From: Primorskyibacter aestuariivivens
GTDB lineage: Bacteria; Pseudomonadota; Alphaproteobacteria; Rhodobacterales; Rhodobacteraceae
Assembly (NCBI RefSeq): GCF_028023675.1
Contig: NZ_JAQIOZ010000004.1
Span: 186,001-250,000, forward strand
Direction of reading: 5' to 3'
DNA length: 64,000 bases
Below the pieces are notes generated by a model. The model did not search any database. It worked only from the letters and a program-made list of their open reading frames with translations, and had not been told where the DNA came from. The position numbers were made by a program, and so were the translations under genes. This document shows, in pieces, positions 8,841-17,294 of this stretch (position 1 is the stretch's first letter; each line of letters opens with the position of its first letter).

Positions 8841-8881
8841 CCTCAAAACTGAAAACGCCCGCGCCGGGTGTGGCGCGGGCG
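8841..8881 (-). terminator. intra-operon stem-loop after potF
   Basis: CGCCCGCGCC (8856-8865), loop GGGTGT and GGCGCGGGCG (8872-8881) form a 10-bp perfect stem. On the minus strand it is followed by TTTTCAGTTTTG. It lies between potF and potG, so it may be a leaky terminator or a 3' stabiliser that raises binding-protein mRNA over transporter mRNA. Confidence 0.75.
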
Positions 8882-8894
8882 ATATGTCAATGGA

Positions 8895-9980
8895 TCAGGT
8901 ACCGGACTTGATCTTGGTCCAGAGGCGCGTCACCACACGCTGCACTTTCGGCGGGTAGGGCGTGGTGGTGAACAGGTTTTCCAGCGCCGCCGGCGTCGGA
9001 TAGATCGCCGGGTCGCCGATCACGTCCTCCAGCAGCAATTCCTGAGACGCCTCGTTGCCATTGGCATAGTAGACGTAGTTGGAGGCGTCCGCCATGTTCT
9101 GCGCATCCATGATGAAGTTCAGGAAGACATGCGCGGCGTCCGGGTTGGGGGCGTCGGCGGGAATGGCCATCTGGTCAAACCACATCTGCGCGCCTTCATT
9201 GGGCGCGTTATAAGCAATCTCGACGCCATTGTCGGCCTCGGCGGCGCGGTCACGGGCCTGAAGGATGTCGCCGGACCAGCCCACCGCGACACAGATGTCA
9301 CCATTGGCCAGCGCATTGATGTATTCCGAGCTGTGGAATTTCTGGATATGCGGGCGGACAGGCATGAAAACACCTTCGGCCTTGGCAATCACGTCCGGAT
9401 CGTGGCTGTCAGGGTCTTCGCCGAGATATTTCAGCGCGGCGGGGATCATTTCCGCCGGGGCATCCAGGAAATGCACGCCACAGGAGGCCAGTTTTTCCAT
9501 GTTGGCGGCGTCAAAAACCAGCGACCAGCTGTCGATGGGGGCGTCTTCGCCCAGCAGTTCCTGAACCTTGCCGACATTCACACCGATACCGGTGGTGCCC
9601 CACATGTAGTTGATCGAATACTCATTGCCGGGGTCGTATTGCGCGGTGCGCGACGACACCACATCCCACATGTTTTCAAGGTTGGGAAGCTTGGATTTGT
9701 CCAGTTTCTGGAACGCGCCCGCCATGATCTGGCGTTGCAGGAAGGTGCCCGACGGCACCACCACGTCATAGCCGGAGCTCCCCGCCAGCATCTTGGTTTC
9801 CAGAACTTCGTTGCTGTCGAACACGTCATAGATCAGGTCGATGCCGGTTTCGGCTTCGAATTTCTCAAGCAGCGCTTCGTCGATATAGTCCGACCAGTTG
9901 TAGACACGGACTTCTTCGGCGCCGACCATGCCAGCGACAAGGGCCAAAGCCGCAGTGCAGCTCATCAGGGTTTTGGTCAT
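8895..9980 (-). CDS. potF: putrescine-binding periplasmic protein
   Basis: 361 residues with a Sec signal peptide (MTKTLMSCTAALALVAGMVGA, cut near residue 21), then VRVYNWSDYIDEALLEKFE, the hallmark start of PotD/PotF-type receptors. YDVVVPSGTFLQRQ and VAVGWSGDILQARD are also typical. It delivers putrescine or a related polyamine to PotGHI. It is first in the operon and divergent from a GntR regulator. Confidence 0.92.
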   Translation of the reverse strand: MTKTLMSCTAALALVAGMVGAEEVRVYNWSDYIDEALLEKFEAETGIDLIYDVFDSNEVLETKMLAGSSGYDVVVPSGTFLQRQIMAGAFQKLDKSKLPNLENMWDVVSSRTAQYDPGNEYSINYMWGTTGIGVNVGKVQELLGEDAPIDSWSLVFDAANMEKLASCGVHFLDAPAEMIPAALKYLGEDPDSHDPDVIAKAEGVFMPVRPHIQKFHSSEYINALANGDICVAVGWSGDILQARDRAAEADNGVEIAYNAPNEGAQMWFDQMAIPADAPNPDAAHVFLNFIMDAQNMADASNYVYYANGNEASQELLLEDVIGDPAIYPTPAALENLFTTTPYPPKVQRVVTRLWTKIKSGT

Positions 9981-10026
9981 TCTTTGCTCCCGTTGGGTTT
10001 ATGTGGCTATCCTGCCACCTTCTCCC

Positions 10027-10043
10027 GATTTGATCAAATTCTG
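10027..10043. promoter_or_regulatory. candidate operator ATTTGATCAAAT between potF and the GntR gene
   Basis: A perfect 12-bp palindrome ATTTGATCAAAT spans 10028-10039 in the divergent potF/GntR gap. The extended form ATTTGATCAAATTCTG recurs with one change at 11607-11622 in the next divergent promoter region. For potF, TTGCCT and TCAAAT (minus strand) would be -35 and -10 boxes 17 nt apart, with the palindrome covering the -10. Repressor identity is inferred from position. Confidence 0.6.
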
Positions 10044-10122
10044 CCTGTTCAGGCAATATGGAAATGCTTTCATGCAACCGTTAAAGTCGCAAGGGCAGAT
10101 CGAAAGGCGCGGAAAGAGGCAG

Positions 10123-10785
10123 ATGAACCAGCTTGCCAAACAAGCCCCCACGGCGGGTCTCCCCGCGCATGAACGGGTTTACCGGGAATTGCGCGCACAG
10201 GTACTTTTCGGGGAAATGCCACCCGGCGCGCCGGTGACGATTCAGGGGCTTGTGGCCAGCCTCGGGGCTGGCATGACACCGGTCCGTGAAGCGATCCGAC
10301 GCCTGATCGCCGAAGGCGCGCTGCGCTTTCAGGGCAATCGCCGGGTCTCCGTGCCGGTGCTGGATAAAGATGCGGTGCAGGAGTTGATCCATGCGCGCGT
10401 CGCCATTGAGCCCGAGCTGACACGCCGCGCCTGCGGACATGTGTCGGGGGCACAGGTTGACACGCTACGGTCCATTGACGACCGGCTGGATCGTGCCATC
10501 GCCGGTGGGGATGTGCAGGGCTATCTGGAACAGAATTATCGCTTCCACGCGGCGCTCTATTCCATGGCTAACGCCCCGATCCTTCAGGATATGGCTGAAG
10601 GTCTCTGGCTGCGCTTTGGCCCGTCCTTGCGGGTGGTTTGCGGGCGATTCGGGACCCAGAGCCTGCCGGATCAGCACAAGGCGATCCTCGCTGCGCTGTC
10701 GGCGCGCGATGCCGATACGGCGGCTCGGGCGATGGAAGACGACGTGCGTCAGGGCATGGAGCAGATTGTCCAGTCTCTTGAGTGA
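10123..10785 (+). CDS. GntR family regulator (FCD subfamily)
   Basis: 220 residues from the ATG at 10123, chosen over an in-frame start at 9928 because GAGG lies 5 nt upstream and the N-terminus then fits the family. The winged helix is at about 15-75 (LAS..GAGMTPVREAIRRLIAEGAL). The FCD ligand-binding helical domain follows at about 85-215, with ARVAIEPELTRRAC and the His-bearing NYRFHAALYSMAN and DQHKAILAAL. FCD domains bind small carboxylates or similar ligands via a metal. Divergent from potF; likely local regulator of the polyamine locus. Confidence 0.88.
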   Translation: MNQLAKQAPTAGLPAHERVYRELRAQVLFGEMPPGAPVTIQGLVASLGAGMTPVREAIRRLIAEGALRFQGNRRVSVPVLDKDAVQELIHARVAIEPELTRRACGHVSGAQVDTLRSIDDRLDRAIAGGDVQGYLEQNYRFHAALYSMANAPILQDMAEGLWLRFGPSLRVVCGRFGTQSLPDQHKAILAALSARDADTAARAMEDDVRQGMEQIVQSLE

Positions 10786-11487
10786 TCAGGTATAAGGCGA
10801 TCGTTGCGGTCGCAGTGTCAGCTCTGTGACGCAGGACGTATTTGGCAAGGTGATCGCAGTGGCAATCATCTCGGCGATGTCGGCCATCTGGATCATCTTG
10901 TCGGGGTCCTTGCCGTCCTTGCCAACCCCGGGTGTGTTGACGAATCCTGGATGGACCAGCGTCACCCGCACGCCATCTTCGCGCACCTCTTCGAACAGCG
11001 CCTTGGCAAACCCTGCCTGGGCGTGGCGGGTGGCGCAATGGACGGAGTGGCGTTTCCATCCGGTCCAGGACGTCGGGCCGCAGATATAGACAAAGGCCCC
11101 TTCTGCTGCGCGGACCGCAGGCAGGACATGGGCGGTCAGACGCATGGTGGCCCGCAAAACGGCAGTGATCGTGTGGTCCCAATCTGCGAACCGGTCTGTC
11201 GAAACCTCGCCATATGTGAATTTCGCGGCGCAATGGACGAGCGCGTCCAGCCGTCCGGTCTTCGTGGCCCATTCTGCCAGCGCCGCCAGTTGATCCATGT
11301 CTGACATTTCGGCACTCATCGGTTCGGCGCTGCCACCTGCCTGTTCAATCAGCGCGCAGGTTTGATCCAGCTTGTCCCGGTCGCGGCCATGAACCTTGAT
11401 ATGCCAACCATCGCGCGCCAACCGCAGAGCGGTGCCCTGACCGATGCCGCTGGACCCTCCGGTGATCAATGCGATTTTTCCGGTCAT
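10786..11487 (-). CDS. atypical short-chain dehydrogenase/reductase
   Basis: 233 residues from ATG 11487, preceded by AAAGGAGACAGCC. The Rossmann motif TGGSSGIGQGTALRLARDG at 8-26 is intact, and HCAAKFTYG stands where NNAG normally is. The catalytic YxxxK is replaced by H150-CAT-R154 in an otherwise well-aligned helix (HAQAGFAKAL). It may therefore be a non-canonical reductase or a binding-only protein. It sits between the GntR gene and the aminotransferase, so a role in polyamine-derived aldehyde metabolism is possible. Confidence 0.8.
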   Translation of the reverse strand: MTGKIALITGGSSGIGQGTALRLARDGWHIKVHGRDRDKLDQTCALIEQAGGSAEPMSAEMSDMDQLAALAEWATKTGRLDALVHCAAKFTYGEVSTDRFADWDHTITAVLRATMRLTAHVLPAVRAAEGAFVYICGPTSWTGWKRHSVHCATRHAQAGFAKALFEEVREDGVRVTLVHPGFVNTPGVGKDGKDPDKMIQMADIAEMIATAITLPNTSCVTELTLRPQRSPYT

Positions 11488-11593
11488 GGCTGTCTCCTTT
11501 GATCGTGCTGCACGTTGCCGCCGGCGCAAGTATACCAGGGAATTCGAAATCACCGGATAAAGCCCGGAGGTAACCAGGCGTGCGCTGATTCGA

Positions 11594-11622
11594 TTGACAG
11601 GAAATAATTTGATCATATTCTG
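11594..11622 (+). promoter_or_regulatory. promoter with overlapping operator for the aminotransferase gene
   Basis: TTGACA at 11594-11599 and TATTCT at 11616-11621 are spaced by 16 nt, a good sigma-70-type match. The motif ATTTGATCATATTCTG at 11607-11622 covers the -10 box and matches the potF-side motif in 15 of 16 positions. This suggests repression of both units by one regulator, most likely the GntR protein at 10123. Confidence 0.6.
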
Positions 11623-11655
11623 GGCGCGACCGTTGCAACCCGGGGAGTCCGCGCC

Positions 11656-13050
11656 ATGAACATGATCACCAACCACCTGCCAACGGCTGAGCTTCAGGCG
11701 CTTGATGCGGCCCATCACATGCATCCGTTCACCGCCGGAGGCGAGTTGGCGGCCAAGGGCGCGCGCGTTATCACACGGGCGCGTGGCGTGACACTGACCG
11801 ACAGTGACGGCAACGAGATTCTCGATGCCATGGCGGGGTTGTGGTGCGTGAATATCGGTTATGGTCGCGACGAGCTGGCAGAGGTGGCGGCGCGGCAGAT
11901 GCGCGAGCTTCCCTATTACAACACGTTTTTTCAGACGACTCATGTGCCCGCAATCGCGCTGGCCGAGAGGCTGGCCGCGCTGGCCCCCGGCGATCTGAAC
12001 CATGTGTTTTTCGCAGGCTCCGGGTCCGAGGCGAATGACACCAATATCCGCATGGTCCGCACCTATTGGGCGATGAAGGGCCAGCCCGAGCGCAATGTCA
12101 TCATCTCGCGCAAAAACGCCTATCACGGGTCGTCTGTCGGCTCTGGCTCGCTTGGCGGCATGGCGGGTATGCATGCGCAGGGCGGGATGCCGATCCCGGG
12201 CATTCATCACATCAACCAGCCCGACTGGTGGTCCGAAGGCGGCGATATGGAACGCGAGGCGTTTGGCCTTGCCCGCGCGCAAGAGCTGGAAGCAGCGATC
12301 AAGGAGATCGGCCCGGACAAGGTGGCAGCTTTTATCGGCGAGCCGGTGCAAGGCGCGGGCGGTGTGATCGTTCCGCCAGACAGCTACTGGCCGGAAATTC
12401 AGCGGATTTGCGACAAATACTGCATCCTGCTGATCGCCGATGAAGTGATCTGCGGCTTTGGCCGTACCGGCAACTGGTTTGGATCACAGACCGTTGGGAT
12501 CAAGCCGCATATCATGACCATCGCCAAGGGGCTGTCATCGGGCTACCAGCCTATCGGCGGCTCAATCGTCTGTGACGAGCTGGCGAACGTGATCGGGCAG
12601 GGGGAGTTCAATCACGGCTACACCTATTCCGGTCATCCGGTCGCCTCGGCCGTGGCGCTGGAGAACCTGCGCATCATTGAGGAAGAGGGCATCGTCGATC
12701 ACGTCCGCGACGTGGCCGCGCCCTATGTGGCCGAGAAATGGCAAAGCCTGACTGATCACCCGATGGTGGGCGAGGCGCGGATTGTCGGGCTGATGGGGTC
12801 CATCGCGCTGACCCCGAACAAGGAAACCCGCGCCAAATTCGCATCAGATGCAGGCACAGTCGGCTATATCTGCCGCGAACGGTGCTTTGCCAACAACCTG
12901 ATCATGCGCCATGTGGGCGACCGGATGATCATTGCACCGCCGCTGGTGATCAAGCCCGAGGAGATCGACACGCTGATCGCGCGGGCGCGGCTGTCATTGG
13001 ACGAGGCATTCGAGCGGGTGCGCAAAGAGGGGCTCTGGCAGGAGGCGTAG
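11656..13050 (+). CDS. class III aminotransferase, putrescine/polyamine-pyruvate type
   Basis: 464 residues, the usual size of omega-amino acid and SpuC-type transaminases. FFAGSGSEANDTNIRMVR binds the PLP phosphate, IADEVICGFGRTGNWFG carries the PLP-ring Asp, and TIAKGLSSGYQP contains the Schiff-base Lys (K291). Family members move an amino group from putrescine, spermidine, beta-alanine or taurine to pyruvate. Its neighbours (putrescine transporter, PuuB-like oxidase, shared operator) favour polyamine breakdown. Substrate not proven by sequence. Confidence 0.88.
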   Translation: MNMITNHLPTAELQALDAAHHMHPFTAGGELAAKGARVITRARGVTLTDSDGNEILDAMAGLWCVNIGYGRDELAEVAARQMRELPYYNTFFQTTHVPAIALAERLAALAPGDLNHVFFAGSGSEANDTNIRMVRTYWAMKGQPERNVIISRKNAYHGSSVGSGSLGGMAGMHAQGGMPIPGIHHINQPDWWSEGGDMEREAFGLARAQELEAAIKEIGPDKVAAFIGEPVQGAGGVIVPPDSYWPEIQRICDKYCILLIADEVICGFGRTGNWFGSQTVGIKPHIMTIAKGLSSGYQPIGGSIVCDELANVIGQGEFNHGYTYSGHPVASAVALENLRIIEEEGIVDHVRDVAAPYVAEKWQSLTDHPMVGEARIVGLMGSIALTPNKETRAKFASDAGTVGYICRERCFANNLIMRHVGDRMIIAPPLVIKPEEIDTLIARARLSLDEAFERVRKEGLWQEA

Positions 13051-13133
13051 CCGGAATCGGCAAATTCCTGCCTCATGATCTGCACATTTCATGGCTATTC
13101 CGGATGCAATGCGATGCACGACGGGAGGCACAC

Positions 13134-13367
13134 ATGATATTCACTCAGAAAACCGTTCTGACCTGTGCGCTGACCCTGTCCGCCTGTGCGCTTTGCGTTG
13201 CCTTCATCGTGTCGGTCAAAGGTTCCGCAGCTCACAATACACAGTTTGCGGATAGATCCGGACCCCCGGGCAATATGCGGGCAGACCTGGTCGAGGTGCA
13301 GTACACGCAGGGGATTCGACAACTTCCGCGTGTTGAGGACGCGCCGAAAGCCGGAGTTGCGCGCTAA
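13134..13367 (+). CDS. small exported or membrane-anchored protein
   Basis: 77 residues from ATG 13134, preceded by a good GGGAGG. A hydrophobic N-terminal segment (TCALTLSACALCVAFIVSV) could be a signal anchor or signal peptide; the remaining 45 residues are polar and unremarkable. No family recognised. It may be independently expressed between the aminotransferase and cysK. Confidence 0.6.
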   Translation: MIFTQKTVLTCALTLSACALCVAFIVSVKGSAAHNTQFADRSGPPGNMRADLVEVQYTQGIRQLPRVEDAPKAGVAR

Positions 13368-13497
13368 TATCGTTCCGACATCACGCCAATATTCAGAATT
13401 CTGTTTCGAAATGCCTGCGTTGAACCGTCAGATTATGGAATGATCGCCCGGGACCTGTATGCTTCCGCTCTGACACAGGGAAAACAGGGGAAGGCTC

Positions 13498-14574
13498 ATG
13501 GGCATCCGACAAACCACTGGCCGCGGGCAGCGCTTTGACAGCATTCTGGACACCGTCGGCAATACGCCGGTCATCCGCATCAACCGCATCGCGCCAAACA
13601 ATGTCACCGTTTACGTGAAATTCGAGGCCTTCAACCCGGCTGGGTCGGTCAAGGACAGGCTGGCGCTCAATATCATCGAGGCGGCGGAGCGCGACGGGCG
13701 ACTCAAGCCGGGACAGACCGTGGTCGAGGCGACCTCGGGCAATACCGGGATCGGGCTGGCGATGGTCTGCGCGGCCAAGGGTTATCCGCTTGTCGTGACC
13801 ATGGCGGAAAGCTTCTCGGTTGAGCGGCGGCGGCTGATGCGGTTCCTCGGGGCCAAGGTTGTGCTGACGCCCAAGGCGCAGAAAGGCTTTGGCATGTATA
13901 CCAAGGCAAAGGAACTGGCCGAGCAAAACGGCTGGTTCCTGGCCAGCCAGTTCGAGACGCCGGACAATGCCGATATCCATGAAAACACCACCGCACGCGA
14001 GATCATGGGCGATTTCGAGGGGGAGCGTCTGGACTACCTGATCACCGGCTATGGCACGGGCGGCACGGTTTCGGGCCTTGGCCGCGTGCTGCGCAAGGAG
14101 CGCCCCGACACGAAAATCATCCTTTCGGAACCGGCCAATGCCGCGCTGGTGGGGTCGGGCTATATCAACACCCGCAACGATTCCAACCAGCCCACCGAAA
14201 GCCACCCCAATTTTGAGCCGCACCCGATTCAGGGCTGGACCCCGGATTTCATTCCCTACGTGCTCCAGGAGACGCTGGACAAGAAGTTCTATGACGAATT
14301 GATCCCGGTTGCTGGTCCTGACGGCATCAAATGGTCGCGCAGGCTGGCGGCGGAAGAGGGCATCTTTACCGGCATTTCCGGCGGCTCCACCTTTGCCGTG
14401 GCCATGGCGCTGGCGGAACGCGCGCCGGAGGGATCGGTGATGCTGGTCATGCTGCCCGATACCGGCGAACGCTATCTCTCGACGCCGTTGTTCGAAGGCG
14501 TGGCCGAGGAGATGACCGAGGAGGAATGGGACATCTCCCGCTCGACCCCGTCGGCACAGATGGCGGCGGAGTAA
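13498..14574 (+). CDS. cysK: cysteine synthase A (O-acetylserine sulfhydrylase)
   Basis: 358 residues, about 40 longer than E. coli CysK. PLP Lys is K52 in NPAGSVKDR; the substrate loop EATSGNTGIGLA and the phosphate-binding GTGGTVSG are intact. It joins O-acetylserine and sulfide to give cysteine. The extra length is a C-terminal tail (EEMTEEEWDISRSTPSAQ) and an insert around GSGYINTRNDSNQPTE. It could belong to the CBS-like or CysK2 branch, so the sulfur donor is less certain than the family. Confidence 0.85.
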   Translation: MGIRQTTGRGQRFDSILDTVGNTPVIRINRIAPNNVTVYVKFEAFNPAGSVKDRLALNIIEAAERDGRLKPGQTVVEATSGNTGIGLAMVCAAKGYPLVVTMAESFSVERRRLMRFLGAKVVLTPKAQKGFGMYTKAKELAEQNGWFLASQFETPDNADIHENTTAREIMGDFEGERLDYLITGYGTGGTVSGLGRVLRKERPDTKIILSEPANAALVGSGYINTRNDSNQPTESHPNFEPHPIQGWTPDFIPYVLQETLDKKFYDELIPVAGPDGIKWSRRLAAEEGIFTGISGGSTFAVAMALAERAPEGSVMLVMLPDTGERYLSTPLFEGVAEEMTEEEWDISRSTPSAQMAAE

Positions 14575-14593
14575 ACGCTGCGGCATAGGGACA

Positions 14594-14670
14594 GCCGGGG
14601 GCGCCCCGGCTTCCCAAAGGCGCATGGGTTGTCTATAGCGGTGCGAATTCCGGCCCGCCCCAGCGGGCCG
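14594..14670 (+). terminator. two hairpins between cysK and psd
   Basis: GCCGGGG/CCCCGGC (14594-14610, loop GCG) and CGGCCCGC/GCGGGCCG (14651-14670, loop CCCA) are both perfect stems. The first is a likely cysK terminator, though no U-tract follows. The second sits 22 nt before the psd start and may affect its leader. Confidence 0.5.
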
Positions 14671-14691
14671 ATCCTAGCACCGCGAGACCCC

Positions 14692-15372
14692 ATGTCGCTT
14701 TCGATGATGTCCACCTTTGTGAAACCGATGCACCCCGAGGGGCGCAAGTTCGTGGCGATTGCCGCTGCGATCACGCTGGTCCTGTTCTGGCTCTGGCAGC
14801 CGCTGGGCTGGATCGGTGCAGGGATCACAGTCTGGGTCTATTACTTCTTTCGCGATCCCGAGCGCGTCACGCCGGATCGGCCCGGGCTGATGGTGTCGCC
14901 TGCCGATGGAGTGATCTCGCTGCTGGAACCGGCTGTGCCGCCTGCGGAGCTGGGCTTGGGCGATGCGCCGATGACGCGGGTGTCCGTGTTCATGTCTGTG
15001 TTCAACTGCCATGTGAATCGCCTGCCGCATGAAGGCACGATCGAAACCGTGGCTTACCGCCCCGGCAAGTTCCTGAACGCTTCGCTGGACAAGGCGTCGG
15101 AGGATAACGAGCGCAACGGGCTCACCGTGCAGATCGCCGATGGCCGCCGCTACGGCGTGGTGCAGATCGCCGGGCTGGTGGCGCGGCGCATCCTGTGCTG
15201 GTCGCAAGAGGGTGAGGCGCTGCAACGCGGTGAGCGGTTCGGCCTGATCCGCTTTGGCTCGCGACTGGACATCTACCTGCCCGAGGGCGTCGCGCCGCTG
15301 GTCGAGATTGGCCAGACAATGATCGCCGGGGAAACGGTGATTGCCGATCTTGGGGTGACGGAGGGCGCATGA
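14692..15372 (+). CDS. psd: phosphatidylserine decarboxylase proenzyme
   Basis: 226 residues from ATG 14692 (a TTG at 14629 is in frame but gives an unlikely leader), typical of the short PSD-II-like alphaproteobacterial form. A membrane helix spans about 22-48. [23 protein letters not shown] and the self-cleavage site [10 protein letters not shown] near the C-terminus are present; Gly-Ser is where the pyruvoyl group forms. It converts phosphatidylserine to phosphatidylethanolamine in the inner membrane. Its stop overlaps the pssA start by 4 nt, pairing the two steps. Confidence 0.93.
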   Translation: MSLSMMSTFVKPMHPEGRKFVAIAAAITLVLFWLWQPLGWIGAGITVWVYYFFRDPERVTPDRPGLMVSPADGVISLLEPAVPPAELGLGDAPMTRVSVFMSVFNCHVNRLPHEGTIETVAYRPGKFLNASLDKASEDNERNGLTVQIADGRRYGVVQIAGLVARRILCWSQEGEALQRGERFGLIRFGSRLDIYLPEGVAPLVEIGQTMIAGETVIADLGVTEGA

Positions 15373-16121
15373 CCGCAGAGCCGCCCCGCACCCAAAGGGA
15401 CAAGGTTCCCTTTCTGATGCTCCTGCCGAACATGGTGACGCTGGGCGGGATGTGCATCGGGCTGACCTCGATCCGCTTTGCTATGGACGAACGGTTCGGA
15501 ACGGCGATGCTGCTGCTCTTACTGGCAGCAATCTTTGACGGGGTCGACGGGCTGTTGGCGCGGTCGCTCAGCGCCACGTCGAAAATCGGCGCAGAGCTGG
15601 ATTCGCTTTCGGATTTCCTGTGTTTCGGCGTCGCGCCTGCGATCCTTGTCTACCAGATGTACCTGTCCGGGATCGGCAGCCTCGGTTGGGTATTCGTGCT
15701 GGTCTTTGCATCGGCCACCTGTCTGCGGCTGGCGCGGTTCAACGTGCACAACACGTCTCAGGAAGAAGACGCCAAACCGATGACCTATTTCATCGGTGTG
15801 CCCGCGCCCGGCGGAGCGCTGTTGGTGCTGTTCCCGGCCTTTCTGGACTATGCCGAAATCCTGAGCTTTGGCGATCTGCCCTATGTGGTGGCGATCTGGA
15901 GCGTGATTGTGGCGCTGTTGATGGTGTCGGGGGTCCAGACCCTGTCGCCCAAGGCGCTTCGGGTGCCGCGCGCGCTGATCTGGCCGATGATGTTCACCGT
16001 GGTGATTGCCATTGGCCTTCTGTTCACCCGGCCATGGCTGGTGCTGGTGATCGTGGATACGGTCTATTCGGCCTCGCTGATCCGCAGCCTGTATCTGGCG
16101 GCGCGAAGACACCGGGGATAG
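15369..16121 (+). CDS. pssA: CDP-diacylglycerol-serine O-phosphatidyltransferase
   Basis: 250 residues with about six to eight membrane helices. The CDP-alcohol phosphotransferase motif DGLLAR..G...D...D is complete ([16 protein letters not shown] followed by [10 protein letters not shown]) near residues 55-80. It makes phosphatidylserine from CDP-diacylglycerol and serine, the substrate of the overlapping psd product. Confidence 0.93.
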   Translation: MTAEPPRTQRDKVPFLMLLPNMVTLGGMCIGLTSIRFAMDERFGTAMLLLLLAAIFDGVDGLLARSLSATSKIGAELDSLSDFLCFGVAPAILVYQMYLSGIGSLGWVFVLVFASATCLRLARFNVHNTSQEEDAKPMTYFIGVPAPGGALLVLFPAFLDYAEILSFGDLPYVVAIWSVIVALLMVSGVQTLSPKALRVPRALIWPMMFTVVIAIGLLFTRPWLVLVIVDTVYSASLIRSLYLAARRHRG

Positions 16122-16148
16122 GGTGAGTAGCTCTGCCTACCAAACCGG

Positions 16149-17294
16149 TCACACCACACGATCCAGCATCTTCAGACAGGCGTCCATCTGTTCGACGGTG
16201 ATGAATTCATCGGCCATATGCGCCTGTTCGATAGAGCCGGGGCCACAGACCACCACATGAGTGCCAAGGCTCTGGAACAGCCCCGCTTCGGTGCCAAAGG
16301 CCACCAGATCCGCGCCATTCGCGCCGGTGAGCTTGGCCACCAGATCGCGGGCCGCGTTCTCTTCCATCGGTTCCAGCCCGGCCACCTCACCGATCACATC
16401 GGTCCAGATATCGGCATTGGGGTCCACTGCTTGCATCGCGGGGCGCAGCACCTGATCGACAAAGGCACTCATCTCGCCCTTGACGAAATCGGCGTCGCCC
16501 CATTGCACGGGCCGCATTTCCCAGTCCACCTCGGCCAGCGACGCGATCACGTTATGGGCCGATCCGCCATGGATGCGGCCCACATTGATCGTGGTCCAGG
16601 GCGGGTCAAAGCGGCTGCCCGATGGCACGCGGGTTTTGAGCTCTTCACGCAGTTCCAGCAGCTTGCTGACATAGCGCGTCGCATATTCGGCGGCGTTCAC
16701 GCCCCGGTCGGGGGCCGATCCGTGCCCCTCAAGCCCGCGGAAATGCGCGGTGTATTCGCAGCAGCCTTTGTGGCCTTCGATAATCCGCATCGAGGTCGGT
16801 TCGCCCACGATGGCCATGTCCGGGCGCACGCCCTGGGCGCGCAGCGCATCCACCAGCGCCTGACCGCCGAGGCAGCCCACCTCTTCGTCATAGGTAAAGG
16901 CGAAATGAACCGGGCGGGACAGGTCGCGTTGCGCATAACGCTCGGCCATGGTCACCGCGCACGCGATAAACCCTTTCATGTCGCAGGTGCCGCGCCCGTA
17001 GAGCGCGCCGTCATGTTCCACCATGTCGAACGGATCACTGGACCACGGCTGATCGGTGACCGGAACAACGTCGGAATGCCCGGAGAGGACAAGCCCGCCC
17101 TCTTGTTCCGGGCCGATGGTGGCGAACATGTTGGCCTTGGTGCCGCTCTCATCGGACAGGATCTGCACCCGCGCGCCCGCATCCTCGAGCCGGTTGGCCA
17201 GGATCGCCATCATGTCGAGATTGCTGTCCGCCGACACGGTCGGACAAGCGATAAGCTCGCGCAGGAGATCGATGCTGGCGTTCAGCTGGTTCAT
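16149..17294 (-). CDS. argE: acetylornithine deacetylase-like M20 peptidase
   Basis: 381 residues. Metal ligands are visible in order: SGHSDVVPV, RGTCDMKG, TYDEEVGCLGG, VGEPTSM and GPGSIEQAHMADEF. The sequence looks like ArgE, which removes acetate from N-acetylornithine. It overlaps the M24 gene by 4 nt and lies in a solute-catabolism setting, not an arginine operon. It may therefore deacetylate a different N-acetylated diamino acid, such as the product of ectoine ring opening. That is inference; the family call is firm. Confidence 0.85.
   Translation of the reverse strand: MNQLNASIDLLRELIACPTVSADSNLDMMAILANRLEDAGARVQILSDESGTKANMFATIGPEQEGGLVLSGHSDVVPVTDQPWSSDPFDMVEHDGALYGRGTCDMKGFIACAVTMAERYAQRDLSRPVHFAFTYDEEVGCLGGQALVDALRAQGVRPDMAIVGEPTSMRIIEGHKGCCEYTAHFRGLEGHGSAPDRGVNAAEYATRYVSKLLELREELKTRVPSGSRFDPPWTTINVGRIHGGSAHNVIASLAEVDWEMRPVQWGDADFVKGEMSAFVDQVLRPAMQAVDPNADIWTDVIGEVAGLEPMEENAARDLVAKLTGANGADLVAFGTEAGLFQSLGTHVVVCGPGSIEQAHMADEFITVEQMDACLKMLDRVV

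Noticed and set aside
10786-12351. A 521-codon form of the SDR gene starting at 12351
   Set aside because: The extension is antisense to the aminotransferase gene; a strong ribosome site marks ATG 11487 as the start.
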